Source of the DNA: a virus
IMG/VR virus record: IMGVR_UViG_3300025674_000147
Span: 1 to 36,706 of that record
Strand: one strand, 5' to 3'
DNA length: 36,706 nucleotides
Position numbers and translations under genes: made by a program. Within the stretch, counting starts at the first letter, position 1. Every line of letters begins with the position of its first letter. Shown here in pieces: positions 1-7,565 of the stretch. A model generated the notes under the pieces. It was not told the origin of the DNA and did no database searches. It saw only the letters and a program-made list of their open reading frames with translations.

Positions 1-70
1 TGTACAATCTTGGCAGATTGTCGACACCGGAAATAGTGTCACTTGGAATGAGATTGACACAGCCGCTTAA
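1..70 (+). CDS. C-terminal end of an upstream virion/tail protein (partial)
   Basis: An open frame enters from the left edge and ends at the TAA at 68-70, giving 22 residues that end in ...TWNEIDTAA. Only the extreme C-terminus is present, so no family can be named. It runs into a tail-fibre-like gene after a 34-base gap, which suggests it is also a tail or virion gene. Confidence 0.6.
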   Translation, partial: VQSWQIVDTGNSVTWNEIDTAA

Positions 71-104
71 ATTTAGTAAAAATAAAATATAAGGATTTAA
101 AATT

Positions 105-1181
105 ATGGCATCAAGTTATTCAACAGATCTTAAACTAGAGTTAATGGTTACCGGTGAAAAAGCTGGTTTATGGGGTGACATTACAAATACAAACTTAGTA
201 ATTGTACAACAAGCTATCGCTGGTTTTGAACAAGTTGCATTAAATGCAACAACAGGTGCAACTCTTGCATTTACAAACGCAGCAACTTCAAATGGTAAAA
301 ATGCAGTTATCGAATTAACTGGAACAATCACAGGTAATGTTGATGTTACTATTCCAGCAAGTGTAACTAATAAAGTTTACATTGTTAAAAACAGCACATC
401 AGGTGCTTTCACTGTAACGGTAAAAGTTTCTGGTCAAACAGGTGTAACTTTCTCAGCTACTGATAAAGGTGCAAAACTTGTATATGTAAATGGAACTGAT
501 GTTGCAGATTCAAACATTGGAAAAGTTTCAAATGATATTTCTCCATCACTATCTGGAATACTAGATACAAATGGTAATGACATTATTGTTGATGACGCTG
601 GTGCAATTGAAGATGATTCAAATAATCCATACATTAGATTTCAAAAAACAGCTTCAGCTGTAAACTTTTTAGATGTAACTAACCAAGCAACTGGTTCAGC
701 ACCAGATGTTGCAGCAGTTGGAACTGATACAAACATTGATTTTAATTTAACTCCAAAAGGAATTGGAAGAGTTACATTAAATGGTAATGGTAAGATTAAT
801 GGTCTTGCAGAAAAAGTAACTGTTAATGGAACATTTACTTCTAACATAAACTTTGACACAAACACTCAAGCAGTTCAATTAGATACTGCAGCAGCTTCTG
901 CAAACTTTACAGTTAACTTAAGAGGTGATGGTTCAAATTCTTTAGATGCTTCTATGGATACAGGTGAATCAGTTACCATTGCATACATTTCAAAACAAGG
1001 TGCAACAGCATATTATAATACAACAGTACAAGTAGATGGCTCAGTTGTAACTCCAGTATGGCAAGGTGGATCAGCACCTTCAGCTGGTAATACAACATCA
1101 AATGATGTGTATACATTCACAGCTATTAAAACAGCTTCGTCTACATTTACTGTATTAGCAGCTCAAACGCAGTTTGCGTAA
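105..1181 (+). CDS. Tail-fibre-like virion structural protein
   Basis: A 358-residue protein rich in Thr, Ala, Ser, Asn, Val and Gly, with alternating short polar and hydrophobic stretches typical of beta-rich phage fibres. The N-terminus (MASSYSTDLKLELMVTGEKA, followed by GLWGD and an N-rich segment) resembles a segment that recurs at the start of tail proteins in marine phages and probably anchors the protein to the tail. A central segment near residues 155-225 has NGNDIIVDDAGAI and a D-x-N-I-D-F-N-L-T-P-K-G-I-G-R stretch, common in beta-helical fibres. The start follows an AAGGA ribosome site at 91-95. No enzymatic motif is visible. It precedes the Gly-rich adhesin gene by 18 bases, so the two are probably co-expressed as part of the host-recognition apparatus. 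The family is assigned by resemblance only. Confidence 0.7.
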   Translation: MASSYSTDLKLELMVTGEKAGLWGDITNTNLVIVQQAIAGFEQVALNATTGATLAFTNAATSNGKNAVIELTGTITGNVDVTIPASVTNKVYIVKNSTSGAFTVTVKVSGQTGVTFSATDKGAKLVYVNGTDVADSNIGKVSNDISPSLSGILDTNGNDIIVDDAGAIEDDSNNPYIRFQKTASAVNFLDVTNQATGSAPDVAAVGTDTNIDFNLTPKGIGRVTLNGNGKINGLAEKVTVNGTFTSNINFDTNTQAVQLDTAAASANFTVNLRGDGSNSLDASMDTGESVTIAYISKQGATAYYNTTVQVDGSVVTPVWQGGSAPSAGNTTSNDVYTFTAIKTASSTFTVLAAQTQFA

Positions 1182-1199
1182 TAGGAGGAATATAGAAAG

Positions 1200-2057
1200 A
1201 TGCCAATTATAGGTACACTTGCAGGAGGATCAGCAGGGGGATTTGGACAAAGAAAAGGTGGAATAGCTTTTGATGTCGACTATCTTATTGTTGCAGGTGG
1301 TGGCGGTGTTAACTGGATTTTTTCTGGTGGCGCAGGCGCAGGCGGTTATAGAACTTCATATCCAGGTGGAACACAATTAACTATAAAAGACGCAGTAACA
1401 ACAGTCACTGTAGGTGGTGGCGGAGCTGCAGGTAATCCTGGAAACTCAGGAGATGGAACTCCTGGAGTAGATTCAAGTGTAGGAACTTTTGCAGCCTCTG
1501 GCGGAGGTAAAAATAGTGAACCAGGTGGATCTGGAGGTTCTGGATCTACAGGAAACGCTGGAGGATATACTCCACCAGAAGGAAACAATGGTGGTAGTCC
1601 TGTTCAAGGTGGACAAGGCGGTGGCGGAGGAGCTAACCAAGTTGGACAAGATGGAACTCCTACAGGTCCGCCGTTGCAAGGTAATGGTGGCCCAGGTGGA
1701 GCAGGATCAGCTTCTTCTATTACAGGATCATCTGTAACAAGAGCAGGAGGCGGTGGCGGAGCCGTTTATTGGCCAGGTCGTCAAGCTGGATCAGGCGGAG
1801 CAGGCGGAGGCGGAAACGGTTCTTCTAGACCCGGTTCTGCAGGTCAACCAGGACAGGCTAACACTGGAGGCGGTGGTGGCGGAGCCAATGAGCAATATCA
1901 GCTAGGTGGAGCTGGAGGAAGTGGTATAGTTGTATTAAGATACCCAACAACTCTTGCGCCTAGACTAACTGTTGCTCCTGGAACTAATACAACAGCAACC
2001 GATGGATCAGATACATATGCAACATTTACAGTATCTGGAACATTAACTTATACGTAG
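1200..2057 (+). CDS. Glycine-rich adhesin-like tail protein
   Basis: A 285-residue protein with a very high Gly content. It opens its repeat region with FDVDYLIVAGGGG and closes it with GGSGIVVLRYP, the bracket of the glycine-rich domain (Gly_rich_2 type) found in phage tail tips and fibres. Between these lie many GG, GGG and GGGG runs with Pro, Ser, Asn and Gln, including short Gly-Pro segments (GNPGNSGDGTPG, GGPGGAG, GQPGQANTGG). The last 40 residues form a Thr-rich tail. Polyglycine-sandwich adhesins are known in T4-like phages (gp38), where the Gly-rich loops set receptor specificity; the same role is inferred here. An AGGAGG site lies 11 bases before the ATG. GC content is locally high because Gly codons dominate. 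The Pro-Gly segments make it a conceivable substrate for the oxygenases encoded downstream, which is untested. Confidence 0.75.
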   Translation: MPIIGTLAGGSAGGFGQRKGGIAFDVDYLIVAGGGGVNWIFSGGAGAGGYRTSYPGGTQLTIKDAVTTVTVGGGGAAGNPGNSGDGTPGVDSSVGTFAASGGGKNSEPGGSGGSGSTGNAGGYTPPEGNNGGSPVQGGQGGGGGANQVGQDGTPTGPPLQGNGGPGGAGSASSITGSSVTRAGGGGGAVYWPGRQAGSGGAGGGGNGSSRPGSAGQPGQANTGGGGGGANEQYQLGGAGGSGIVVLRYPTTLAPRLTVAPGTNTTATDGSDTYATFTVSGTLTYT

Positions 2058-2062
2058 GATTT

Positions 2063-2509
2063 ATGGCACATTTTGCAAAATTAGATGAAAACAATATTGT
2101 AGAAAAAGTTGTAGTAATTGGAAATGATGTTCCAACAGCAGCTGGACCTTTAGGTGAAAATGATATGCACCCTGATGGTGAAAGTTATTGTCAAACTTTA
2201 TTTAAAGGTGGAGTTTGGAAACAAACGTCTTATAACAACAATTTTAGAAAACAATATGCAGGTGTGGGGTATACTTACGACTCTTTAAAAGACAAGTTTA
2301 TTACACCACAACCTTATCCTTCATGGGTTTTAGATGCTAACGATGATTGGCAGGCGCCTGTTGCGTATCCAACAGTTCAAAATGTAAACGAAAATGTTTA
2401 TTTACCTGTTAAAGAGTGGTCAGAAGATGATCAAACTTGGAAATCTACAGGAACAGATAATAATAATTATCTTTGGAATTCAGCTACTTCTAGCTGGGAT
2501 TTAGCTTAA
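2063..2509 (+). CDS. Small conserved tail-associated protein of unknown function
   Basis: A 148-residue protein beginning MAHFAKLDENNIVEKVVVIG and rich in Trp, Tyr and Asn. Proteins of this look, with the opening H-F-A-x-L-D and repeated Y/W-rich beta segments near residues 70-148, recur next to tail-fibre genes in marine cyanophages and pelagiphages; the function is unknown. It starts 5 bases after the adhesin gene, so translation is probably coupled. It is the last gene before the oxygenase cassette, and the 46-base gap after it holds a candidate promoter and hairpin. Confidence 0.65.
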   Translation: MAHFAKLDENNIVEKVVVIGNDVPTAAGPLGENDMHPDGESYCQTLFKGGVWKQTSYNNNFRKQYAGVGYTYDSLKDKFITPQPYPSWVLDANDDWQAPVAYPTVQNVNENVYLPVKEWSEDDQTWKSTGTDNNNYLWNSATSSWDLA

Positions 2510-2512
2510 ACC

Positions 2513-2540
2513 TAGACTTTCTATTTATAAATGATATAAG
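2513..2540 (+). promoter_or_regulatory. Candidate sigma70-type promoter of the oxygenase cassette
   Basis: TAGACT at 2513-2518 (4 of 6 to the -35 consensus) is followed after 16 bases by TATAAG at 2535-2540 (5 of 6), preceded by TG at 2532-2533 as in an extended -10 element. Transcription would start near 2547, about 9 bases before the ATG at 2556. In a 75 percent AT genome chance matches are common; the extended -10 and the position in the only sizeable gap before the cassette raise the odds. Confidence 0.4.
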
Positions 2541-2562
2541 TCATACTCATAAAGTATGATTT
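2538..2562 (+). promoter_or_regulatory. Hairpin covering the start codon of the first oxygenase gene
   Basis: AAGTCATACT at 2538-2547 pairs with AGTATGATTT at 2553-2562 (10 pairs, one of them G-U) around a 5-base loop. The ATG at 2556-2558 lies inside the right arm, and there is no Shine-Dalgarno sequence upstream. On a read-through transcript the start would be hidden; a transcript beginning near 2547 would lack most of the left arm. The regulation is inferred. Confidence 0.4.
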
Positions 2563-3227
2563 GGCCAACTGTTTGTATAGATAATTTTTTTGATAACCCA
2601 GATAAGGTTGTTGAAGTAGCTAATTCTTTTTCTTACAAAAAAGATGAAACAGGTAAATGGCCTGGAGAAAGATGCGAGCATGTTGGAAATCTTCATTATG
2701 AATTATTTCTTCATTCAACTAAAAAAATAATAGCTTCAATATTTCCAAACGAATATAAAAACTTACAATGGAATTGTTCACAATTTTTTCAAAAGATAAA
2801 ACCAAAAGATCATAAAGGACCTGGATGGGTTCATAAAGATGATGAAGCAGAATTTACTTGTATTATTTATTTATCCAAAAACCCAAACAATGGAACATCT
2901 TTATTTAGTACTAATAATTTTTTTAATTATAGAATGGATAAAAACACAGGTATTAAATGGAAATATATAAGAGAAAATAAAACATCTAGTTCAAAAATTT
3001 ATCAAGATGCATTAAAAGATAACAATTCTAATTTTACAAAAACATGTTCTTTTAATTCTATTTATAATAGAATGATTTTATTTGATTCATATCAAGCTCA
3101 TGGAGTTGATAATTTTGATAATGAAGATAATGAAGAAAGACTTACCTTAATCACCTTTTTTTATGATGTAAGTAAAAGAGATGGTTCATTGTTAAAAAAA
3201 CATGGATCAGAACAAAGGAGAATTTAA
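2556..3227 (+). CDS. 2OG/Fe(II) oxygenase-like protein (array member 1)
   Basis: A 223-residue protein resembling the DUF6445-like branch of the 2-oxoglutarate/Fe(II) dioxygenase fold. The opening IDNFFDNPDKVVEVA is typical of that branch. The predicted iron ligands are H93 and D95 (WVHKDD) and the distal H182 (YQAHGV); R195 (EERLTLITFF) is placed to bind the 2-oxoglutarate carboxylate. All key residues are present, so it is likely active. The substrate is unknown; members of this fold hydroxylate amino acids, peptides, nucleic acids or small molecules. It is the first gene of a ten-gene run with almost no spacing, and its stop overlaps the next start by one base (TAATG). It lacks a ribosome site and its ATG sits in a hairpin, unlike the later genes of the cassette. 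Confidence 0.75.
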   Translation: MIWPTVCIDNFFDNPDKVVEVANSFSYKKDETGKWPGERCEHVGNLHYELFLHSTKKIIASIFPNEYKNLQWNCSQFFQKIKPKDHKGPGWVHKDDEAEFTCIIYLSKNPNNGTSLFSTNNFFNYRMDKNTGIKWKYIRENKTSSSKIYQDALKDNNSNFTKTCSFNSIYNRMILFDSYQAHGVDNFDNEDNEERLTLITFFYDVSKRDGSLLKKHGSEQRRI

Positions 3228-3865
3228 TGGTTTTAAAAGAACATTTTTGGTTTTTTGAATCTGCTTTACCAAGTAAGTTTTGTGATGAAATTGTAGCATT
3301 AGCTAAAAAAAGAAAATTAGATTTAGGTAATATTGGAAAATATACTGATTTAAAAAGAAAATTAACTAAAGAAGAAATTAAAGATTTAAAAAAGAAAAGA
3401 AATTCAAACATAGTATTTATGAATGATAAATTTATTTATGATGAAATTTGTCCATTTATAAGAATAGCTAATTCTTCTGCTCAATGGAATTTTGAGTGGG
3501 ACTGGTGTGAATCTGCACAATTTACTGAATATAAAAAAAATCAACATTATGGGTGGCATTGTGATACTTTTCATGAACCCAATAATTCTGATAACATAAA
3601 TTTAAAAGGTAAAATAAGAAAGTTATCATGTATTATAAGTTTATCAGATAGTACTAATTATAAAGGAGGTTTATTAGAATTTGACCCAAGGAATTATGAT
3701 CCTGAAACTGAAAAACCTCTTAGTAAAATTTTAAAATGCAAACCTTTACAAAAGAAAGGATCTATAGTTGTATTTCCATCTCATGTCTGGCACAGAGTTA
3801 AACCAGTAACACAAGGTATTCGACATTCTTTAGTTATCTGGTGTATAGGGTATCCTTTTAAATAA
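3227..3865 (+). CDS. 2OG/Fe(II) oxygenase, PKHD-like (array member 2)
   Basis: A 212-residue protein with a clear double-stranded beta-helix oxygenase pattern. H111 and D113 (GWHCDTF) form the HxD pair, the distal histidine is H189 (FPSHVWHRVKPVT), and R199 follows in G-I-R-H-S-L-V-I-W for 2-oxoglutarate. The C-terminal motif FPS-x5-H-R-V-x-P-V-T-x-G-x-R is characteristic of the PKHD/PiuC-type prolyl-4-hydroxylase superfamily branch. A GG-x-L-x-F segment near residues 147-152 is also typical. It overlaps the preceding gene by one base and abuts the next with no gap. Of the array this is the most canonical member, so catalytic competence is likely; the substrate cannot be told from sequence. 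Confidence 0.85.
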   Translation: MVLKEHFWFFESALPSKFCDEIVALAKKRKLDLGNIGKYTDLKRKLTKEEIKDLKKKRNSNIVFMNDKFIYDEICPFIRIANSSAQWNFEWDWCESAQFTEYKKNQHYGWHCDTFHEPNNSDNINLKGKIRKLSCIISLSDSTNYKGGLLEFDPRNYDPETEKPLSKILKCKPLQKKGSIVVFPSHVWHRVKPVTQGIRHSLVIWCIGYPFK

Positions 3866-4330
3866 ATGTACTTTGAAGAAGAAAATTTTCTATCTAAAGA
3901 GGAATGTAAAAAAATAATAAATGTTTACAAAGATAATATAAATAAAACATATATACATGGTTCTAAAATTACAGGAACTAAACCATTAAAAATAAGTGAT
4001 ATAAACTATTCTAATTTTAAAAAAATATTAAACGCCATTGAAAATAAATATATAAAAAAGTTTTTTAATAAATGCATACTTTCAAATTATGAAATAGTAT
4101 TTTGGCCTAAAGGTTCTTATATGGATCCTCATTATGATGAAGGAGATGAATGTGGTTTTTTTATTTATTTAAATGATAATTATAAAGGAGGAGAAACAGA
4201 GTTAATAGGTATCAAAAAAATTAAACCAGAAACAGGAAAGTTGCTCTTGTTTAAAAATGGAAATATGTTACATAAGGTCAATAAAGTTAAAATAAACGAC
4301 AGATATACATTAGGAGGTTGGTACATATGA
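3866..4330 (+). CDS. 2OG/Fe(II) oxygenase, prolyl-4-hydroxylase-like (array member 3)
   Basis: A compact 154-residue protein that is little more than the oxygenase core. H89 and D91 (DPHYDEGD), distal H136 (NMLHKVNKV) and R146 (NDRYTLGGWY) form the full iron and co-substrate set. The strand turn YKGGETEL near residues 106-113 is the prolyl-4-hydroxylase-like signature seen in the P4H and EGLN families. The start codon immediately follows the previous stop, and its last bases form an ATGA overlap with the next gene. Its small size suggests a free-standing catalytic domain that acts on a small or exposed substrate. The family is clear; the substrate is not. Confidence 0.82.
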   Translation: MYFEEENFLSKEECKKIINVYKDNINKTYIHGSKITGTKPLKISDINYSNFKKILNAIENKYIKKFFNKCILSNYEIVFWPKGSYMDPHYDEGDECGFFIYLNDNYKGGETELIGIKKIKPETGKLLLFKNGNMLHKVNKVKINDRYTLGGWYI

Positions 4331-4962
4331 ATCATATGCAAAACATATTTGGAGTTCCATTATTTATAAAAAAATTTGATTGTGATGGACAAGACGTAAA
4401 AATAAGAAAACAAATAAAAAGTATAAATAAAAAATTATATACTTTAGTTAAGAAATTAGAAAAAAAAGAAAAAAACTTAAAAACACGGTTTAGTAATTTA
4501 GGTGGTTTTCATTCTAAACCTTTAATAAAAAATAAATTAGCAGAAGAATTTGTAAAATTTATACAGCCTACCGTATATGATAATTTAAAATTATTTCATT
4601 TTAAAAATGACGTACAAGTTTCTTTTGAAGAACCATGGTTTACTGTAAATAAAAAAGGTCATGAAAATCATATGCACACTCATAGTGGAACTGATTTTAG
4701 TATTGTTTTTTATGTTAAGGCACCAGTAAATTGTGGAGATATAACTTTTTATCAAAATCCATATATAAATCATGGCTGTGGTTATTTTAATTTTGAAATA
4801 GAAGCACTTCATGCATTAAATTCTATGAGTTGGAAAGTAACTCCAGAAGAGTCAATGATGGTTATGTTCCCAAGTTATTTACAACATTCTGTAAAAGAAA
4901 ATTTATCGGATAAGGAGAGAATTAGTTTTGCTTTAAATATAAGACTTAAAGAAATAAAATGA
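4327..4962 (+). CDS. 2OG/Fe(II) oxygenase-like, 2OG-FeII_Oxy_5 type (array member 4)
   Basis: The ATG at 4327 is preferred over an upstream TTG in the same frame, because an AGGAGG lies at 4312-4317 and the ATG overlaps the previous stop as ATGA. The 211-residue product matches the 2OG-FeII_Oxy_5 (PF13759, TIGR02466-like) style: an N-terminal helix-rich part, a family histidine motif at NHMHTHSGTDFSIVFYV (H115, H117, H119), then distal H187 (FPSYLQHSV) and R198 (ERISFALNIR). The usual HxD is replaced by histidines, as is normal in this family. It resembles array member 6 (5797-6378), with the same FPS-x-L-x-H and D/E-R-I-S endings, so these two are probably related by duplication or common recruitment. 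Confidence 0.8.
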   Translation: MNHMQNIFGVPLFIKKFDCDGQDVKIRKQIKSINKKLYTLVKKLEKKEKNLKTRFSNLGGFHSKPLIKNKLAEEFVKFIQPTVYDNLKLFHFKNDVQVSFEEPWFTVNKKGHENHMHTHSGTDFSIVFYVKAPVNCGDITFYQNPYINHGCGYFNFEIEALHALNSMSWKVTPEESMMVMFPSYLQHSVKENLSDKERISFALNIRLKEIK

Positions 4963-5573
4963 GTTTTAAAGAAAATGGATACAGTGTAATTAAAAAAGCT
5001 TTAGATAAAAGTTTAATAGATTATCTAACTAAATATATAAGTTTAAAAAAAGATATATTTACTTTTCTAACTAATACAAAATCTGTATCTCCTTTAAATA
5101 AAGATTATGGAAGTTGGGGTGATTTACAAGTCCCAGATGAAAGAATATATAATCTTTATGGAGACCCTGGTTTAGACACTCTTTTATTAATTGTTAAAGA
5201 AAAAATGGAAAAAGAAGTGGGGTGTTCTTTAATAGAAAACTACAGTTATTGTAGAATATACGTGAAAGGAAATGTTTTAGAAAAACATATAGACAGGGAA
5301 CATTGTGAAATTTCTACTACTTTAAATATTGCAGGAGATTTTTGGCCTATTTTTATTAAAAATAAAAAAAATAAAAACATAAAAGTTGATTTATCACCTG
5401 GTGATATGTTGGTTTACAGAGGATGTGAATTGGAACACTGGAGAGAATCTTTTAAGGGGGATAAATGCATTCAAGTTTTTTTACATTTTAATAAAAAAAA
5501 TAAAAATAATATAAAAAACAAATATGACACTAGACCTACTTTGGGTTTAGGTTTGTACCATAAAGGAGGATAA
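4959..5573 (+). CDS. 2OG/Fe(II) oxygenase-like protein (array member 5)
   Basis: A 204-residue protein. H110 and D112 (EKHIDREHCEIS) and distal H160 (CELEHWRESF) give the iron triad. The motif D/E-H-W-R-E-x-F-x-G-x-x-C-x-Q-V-F-L-H-F is common in marine bacteria and phages. The arginine that normally binds 2-oxoglutarate, about ten residues after the distal His, is not obvious; K169 or R162 would have to serve. It overlaps the previous gene by four bases (ATGA) and is followed after two bases by the coiled-coil gene. The composition is extremely A/T-rich, with Lys and Asn runs at the C-terminus. Oxygenase fold is likely; activity is slightly less certain than for its neighbours. Confidence 0.75.
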   Translation: MSFKENGYSVIKKALDKSLIDYLTKYISLKKDIFTFLTNTKSVSPLNKDYGSWGDLQVPDERIYNLYGDPGLDTLLLIVKEKMEKEVGCSLIENYSYCRIYVKGNVLEKHIDREHCEISTTLNIAGDFWPIFIKNKKNKNIKVDLSPGDMLVYRGCELEHWRESFKGDKCIQVFLHFNKKNKNNIKNKYDTRPTLGLGLYHKGG

Positions 5574-5575
5574 AA

Positions 5576-5803
5576 ATGGAACATAGATTAAAACAATTAG
5601 AACAAGAAAATTTAGATTTAAAAAGTAGACTTAACATGGAAACAGAAGTTAAAAAATCTGAAGTAATGTTAAACAAAGAATTGAAGGAAAGAATAGAAAC
5701 ATTAGAACTTCAATTAGAAACCGTTTTAAAAATAAATGAAGAATTTTGTAATAAAGTAGCAAAATTAAGAAGGATTAATAAAGAGCTTATAGACAAATGT
5801 TAG
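5576..5803 (+). CDS. Small coiled-coil protein within the oxygenase array
   Basis: A 75-residue protein that is almost wholly charged heptad-like helix (for example LKQLEQENLDLKSRL near residues 5-19 and ELKERIETLELQLETVLK near 35-52). No signal peptide, membrane segment or cysteine cluster is visible; the only Cys residues lie at the C-terminal end. An AAAGGAGGA site precedes the ATG, one of the best ribosome sites of the cassette, so it may be made in quantity. It overlaps the next oxygenase gene by seven bases. It may be a scaffold or adaptor that brings the array enzymes or their substrate together; this is inferred from position only. Confidence 0.7.
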   Translation: MEHRLKQLEQENLDLKSRLNMETEVKKSEVMLNKELKERIETLELQLETVLKINEEFCNKVAKLRRINKELIDKC

Positions 5804-6378
5804 AAACTGTTGTTTATGAAATATTACCAAACCCTGTTGGAAAAACCTCTTTAAATGTAGATTTAAAAAAATTAACTAAACTATGTTATCAAGAAAAGAA
5901 AAAAGGAGGTAGGAATTTTAGTAACAGGGGCGGTTGGCAAAGTTTGAATATGAAAATAGACAATCAAATATTAAAAGAACTTTGTAGTCAAATATTAACC
6001 GTGGCAAATGAGTTTAAAAAACTATATCTATTAAATAAAAAATTAGAGATATGTAATTTATGGATAAACATTAATAATTATAAAGATTATAATGTAACAC
6101 ATACTCATCCTAGATCTTTATTTTCTGGTGTTTTTTATGTTGTATGCCCACTAAATTCTGGATCAATAGTTTTTGAAAGAGATGCAGAAATTGGTTGTTA
6201 TATAGAACAAAGAGAACAATGCTCAGAGTTTAACAAATATAATTCTACTGATTGGAAATTTGATAATGTTGCAGGTCAATTATTAATTTTTCCATCCTGG
6301 TTAAAGCATAGAGTTGAAGCAAATATGTCTAAGAAAGATAGAATATCAATTTCATTTAATATTATACCATATGAATAG
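5797..6378 (+). CDS. 2OG/Fe(II) oxygenase-like, 2OG-FeII_Oxy_5 type (array member 6)
   Basis: A 193-residue protein of the 2OG-FeII_Oxy_5 (PF13759) type. A W-x-N-x-x-x-x-x-D segment leads to the family motif VTHTHPRSLFSGVFYV (H102, H104, residues 100-115). Distal H171 (FPSWLKHRVEANMS) and R182 (DRISISFNI) complete the site. This is the clearest member of that family in the window, including the H-x-H-P and S-G-V-F-Y-V pattern. Proteins of this family are widespread in marine phages and cyanobacteria but have no established substrate. It overlaps the coiled-coil gene by seven bases and the methyltransferase gene by eight. Confidence 0.85.
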   Translation: MLETVVYEILPNPVGKTSLNVDLKKLTKLCYQEKKKGGRNFSNRGGWQSLNMKIDNQILKELCSQILTVANEFKKLYLLNKKLEICNLWININNYKDYNVTHTHPRSLFSGVFYVVCPLNSGSIVFERDAEIGCYIEQREQCSEFNKYNSTDWKFDNVAGQLLIFPSWLKHRVEANMSKKDRISISFNIIPYE

Positions 6379-7084
6379 TAATTTTAAAAATGTATTTGAG
6401 TATATTGAAAAAGAAGGTGAAATGTATGACACATACTCAACAGCTTTATTTATGTATTCGTTATTAAAAATGAAAAAACCTAAAAACTTCATAGAGTTTG
6501 GAACGGGTTTAGGCTGTACTTCTTTTATGGCAGCTCAAGCGTTTAAAGAAAATGGTTTTGGTAAAGTATATACATTTGATAATGGAGAACACTGGAAAGG
6601 GTATGGAAGAGAAGGAACTTACAAATCTTTTATAGAAAATAAAATTAAAGAATTAAATATAAGTAAACAAATTAAATTTGAGTTTGGAGATATTTATATG
6701 AACAAACTTAAACTAAAAAAATTAGATTTTGTATTTTTTGATTTTTATAAAGAGCCTTTAGCTTTATTAGATATGTTTGCTTATATTTTTCCTAAAGTAA
6801 ACAAATACTGTAATGTCTTTGTTGATAGTGCTCCTTGTTTTTGGCCTGCATATAGTATGTTAAGCATGTTAATAGATACTTTACAAAAAGGGAAAATACC
6901 TGAAACTATGTATCAGCTGTGTCCAGAAAAAGATAAACTAAAACATTTAGTATCTACCAGTAAATTTACTTTATTAAATATAAGAAAAAGAGACAACAGT
7001 GCCCATCAAAATGGAATTGCTTGGATAAAAATAGAACCACAAGATGTTCTTGTAAGAAGTTTGAAAAATGAAGATCATACCTAA
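6371..7084 (+). CDS. Class I SAM-dependent methyltransferase-like protein in the oxygenase array
   Basis: The ATG at 6371 is chosen because it overlaps the previous stop by eight bases and gives a start suited to the fold; an earlier in-frame ATG at 6314 would overlap the oxygenase gene by 65 bases. The product has 237 residues. Motif I is FIEFGTGLGCTS (residues 40-51), an acidic strand end is at D70 (YTFDNGEH), and later strands are FEFGDIY and LDFVFFDFYKEP. It is close in style to the Methyltransf_24 group, which often modifies small molecules or sugars, and no DNA-methyltransferase motif (DPPY, NPPY, PC) is visible. It is flanked on both sides by oxygenase genes in one unit, so it likely acts in the same pathway. 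Confidence 0.72.
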   Translation: MNSNFKNVFEYIEKEGEMYDTYSTALFMYSLLKMKKPKNFIEFGTGLGCTSFMAAQAFKENGFGKVYTFDNGEHWKGYGREGTYKSFIENKIKELNISKQIKFEFGDIYMNKLKLKKLDFVFFDFYKEPLALLDMFAYIFPKVNKYCNVFVDSAPCFWPAYSMLSMLIDTLQKGKIPETMYQLCPEKDKLKHLVSTSKFTLLNIRKRDNSAHQNGIAWIKIEPQDVLVRSLKNEDHT

Positions 7085-7565
7085 CTTTTTAGATCAACAA
7101 AATTTTTTAGAACTTAAAGAAAATATGTTAGGATCTTATTTCCCTTGGTTTCTTGCAGAAGGAGTAGTTAAAACAGGAGACAATCAATTTCAATTTATAC
7201 ATAATTTCTATAAAGAAAATCAAATTACAAGCCCTTTTTATAATTTGCTTTTACCTATTTTAGATAAAATTAAACTAAGAGCGTTAATTAGAATTAAAGC
7301 TAATCTTATATATAAAACAAATAAAATAATTGAACATGGCTTTCATACAGATGTTAATCCCATTAAAAAAAATACTAAACAAAAAACAGCTATTCTTTAT
7401 ATGAACACTAACAATGGTTACACTAAATTTAAAAAATCAAAAGTTAATAGTGAAGAAAATAAAATGGTAATATTTAACTCTAGAGAAGAGCATACGGGAA
7501 GCTCTTGCACTGATCAAGAATTTAGAGTGGTAATTAATTTTAATTATTATGACACAGACTCTTAA
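7068..7565 (+). CDS. 2OG/Fe(II) oxygenase-like protein (array member 7)
   Basis: A 165-residue protein with the 2OG oxygenase residue set: H93 and D95 (HGFHTDVNP), distal H142 (REEHTGSSC) and R153 (QEFRVVINFNY), eleven residues later. The strand ILYMNTNNGYTKF near residues 109-121 matches the core strand after the HxD pair. The closest look is that of small phage oxygenases seen in T4-like cyanophages. It overlaps the methyltransferase by 17 bases and the next oxygenase by 17 bases. Confidence 0.75.
   Translation: MKIIPNFLDQQNFLELKENMLGSYFPWFLAEGVVKTGDNQFQFIHNFYKENQITSPFYNLLLPILDKIKLRALIRIKANLIYKTNKIIEHGFHTDVNPIKKNTKQKTAILYMNTNNGYTKFKKSKVNSEENKMVIFNSREEHTGSSCTDQEFRVVINFNYYDTDS

Noticed and set aside
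1489-1737. Open frames on both strands inside the Gly-rich adhesin gene
   Set aside because: They arise from GGx repeats, which leave few stops in other frames; their products are low-complexity.
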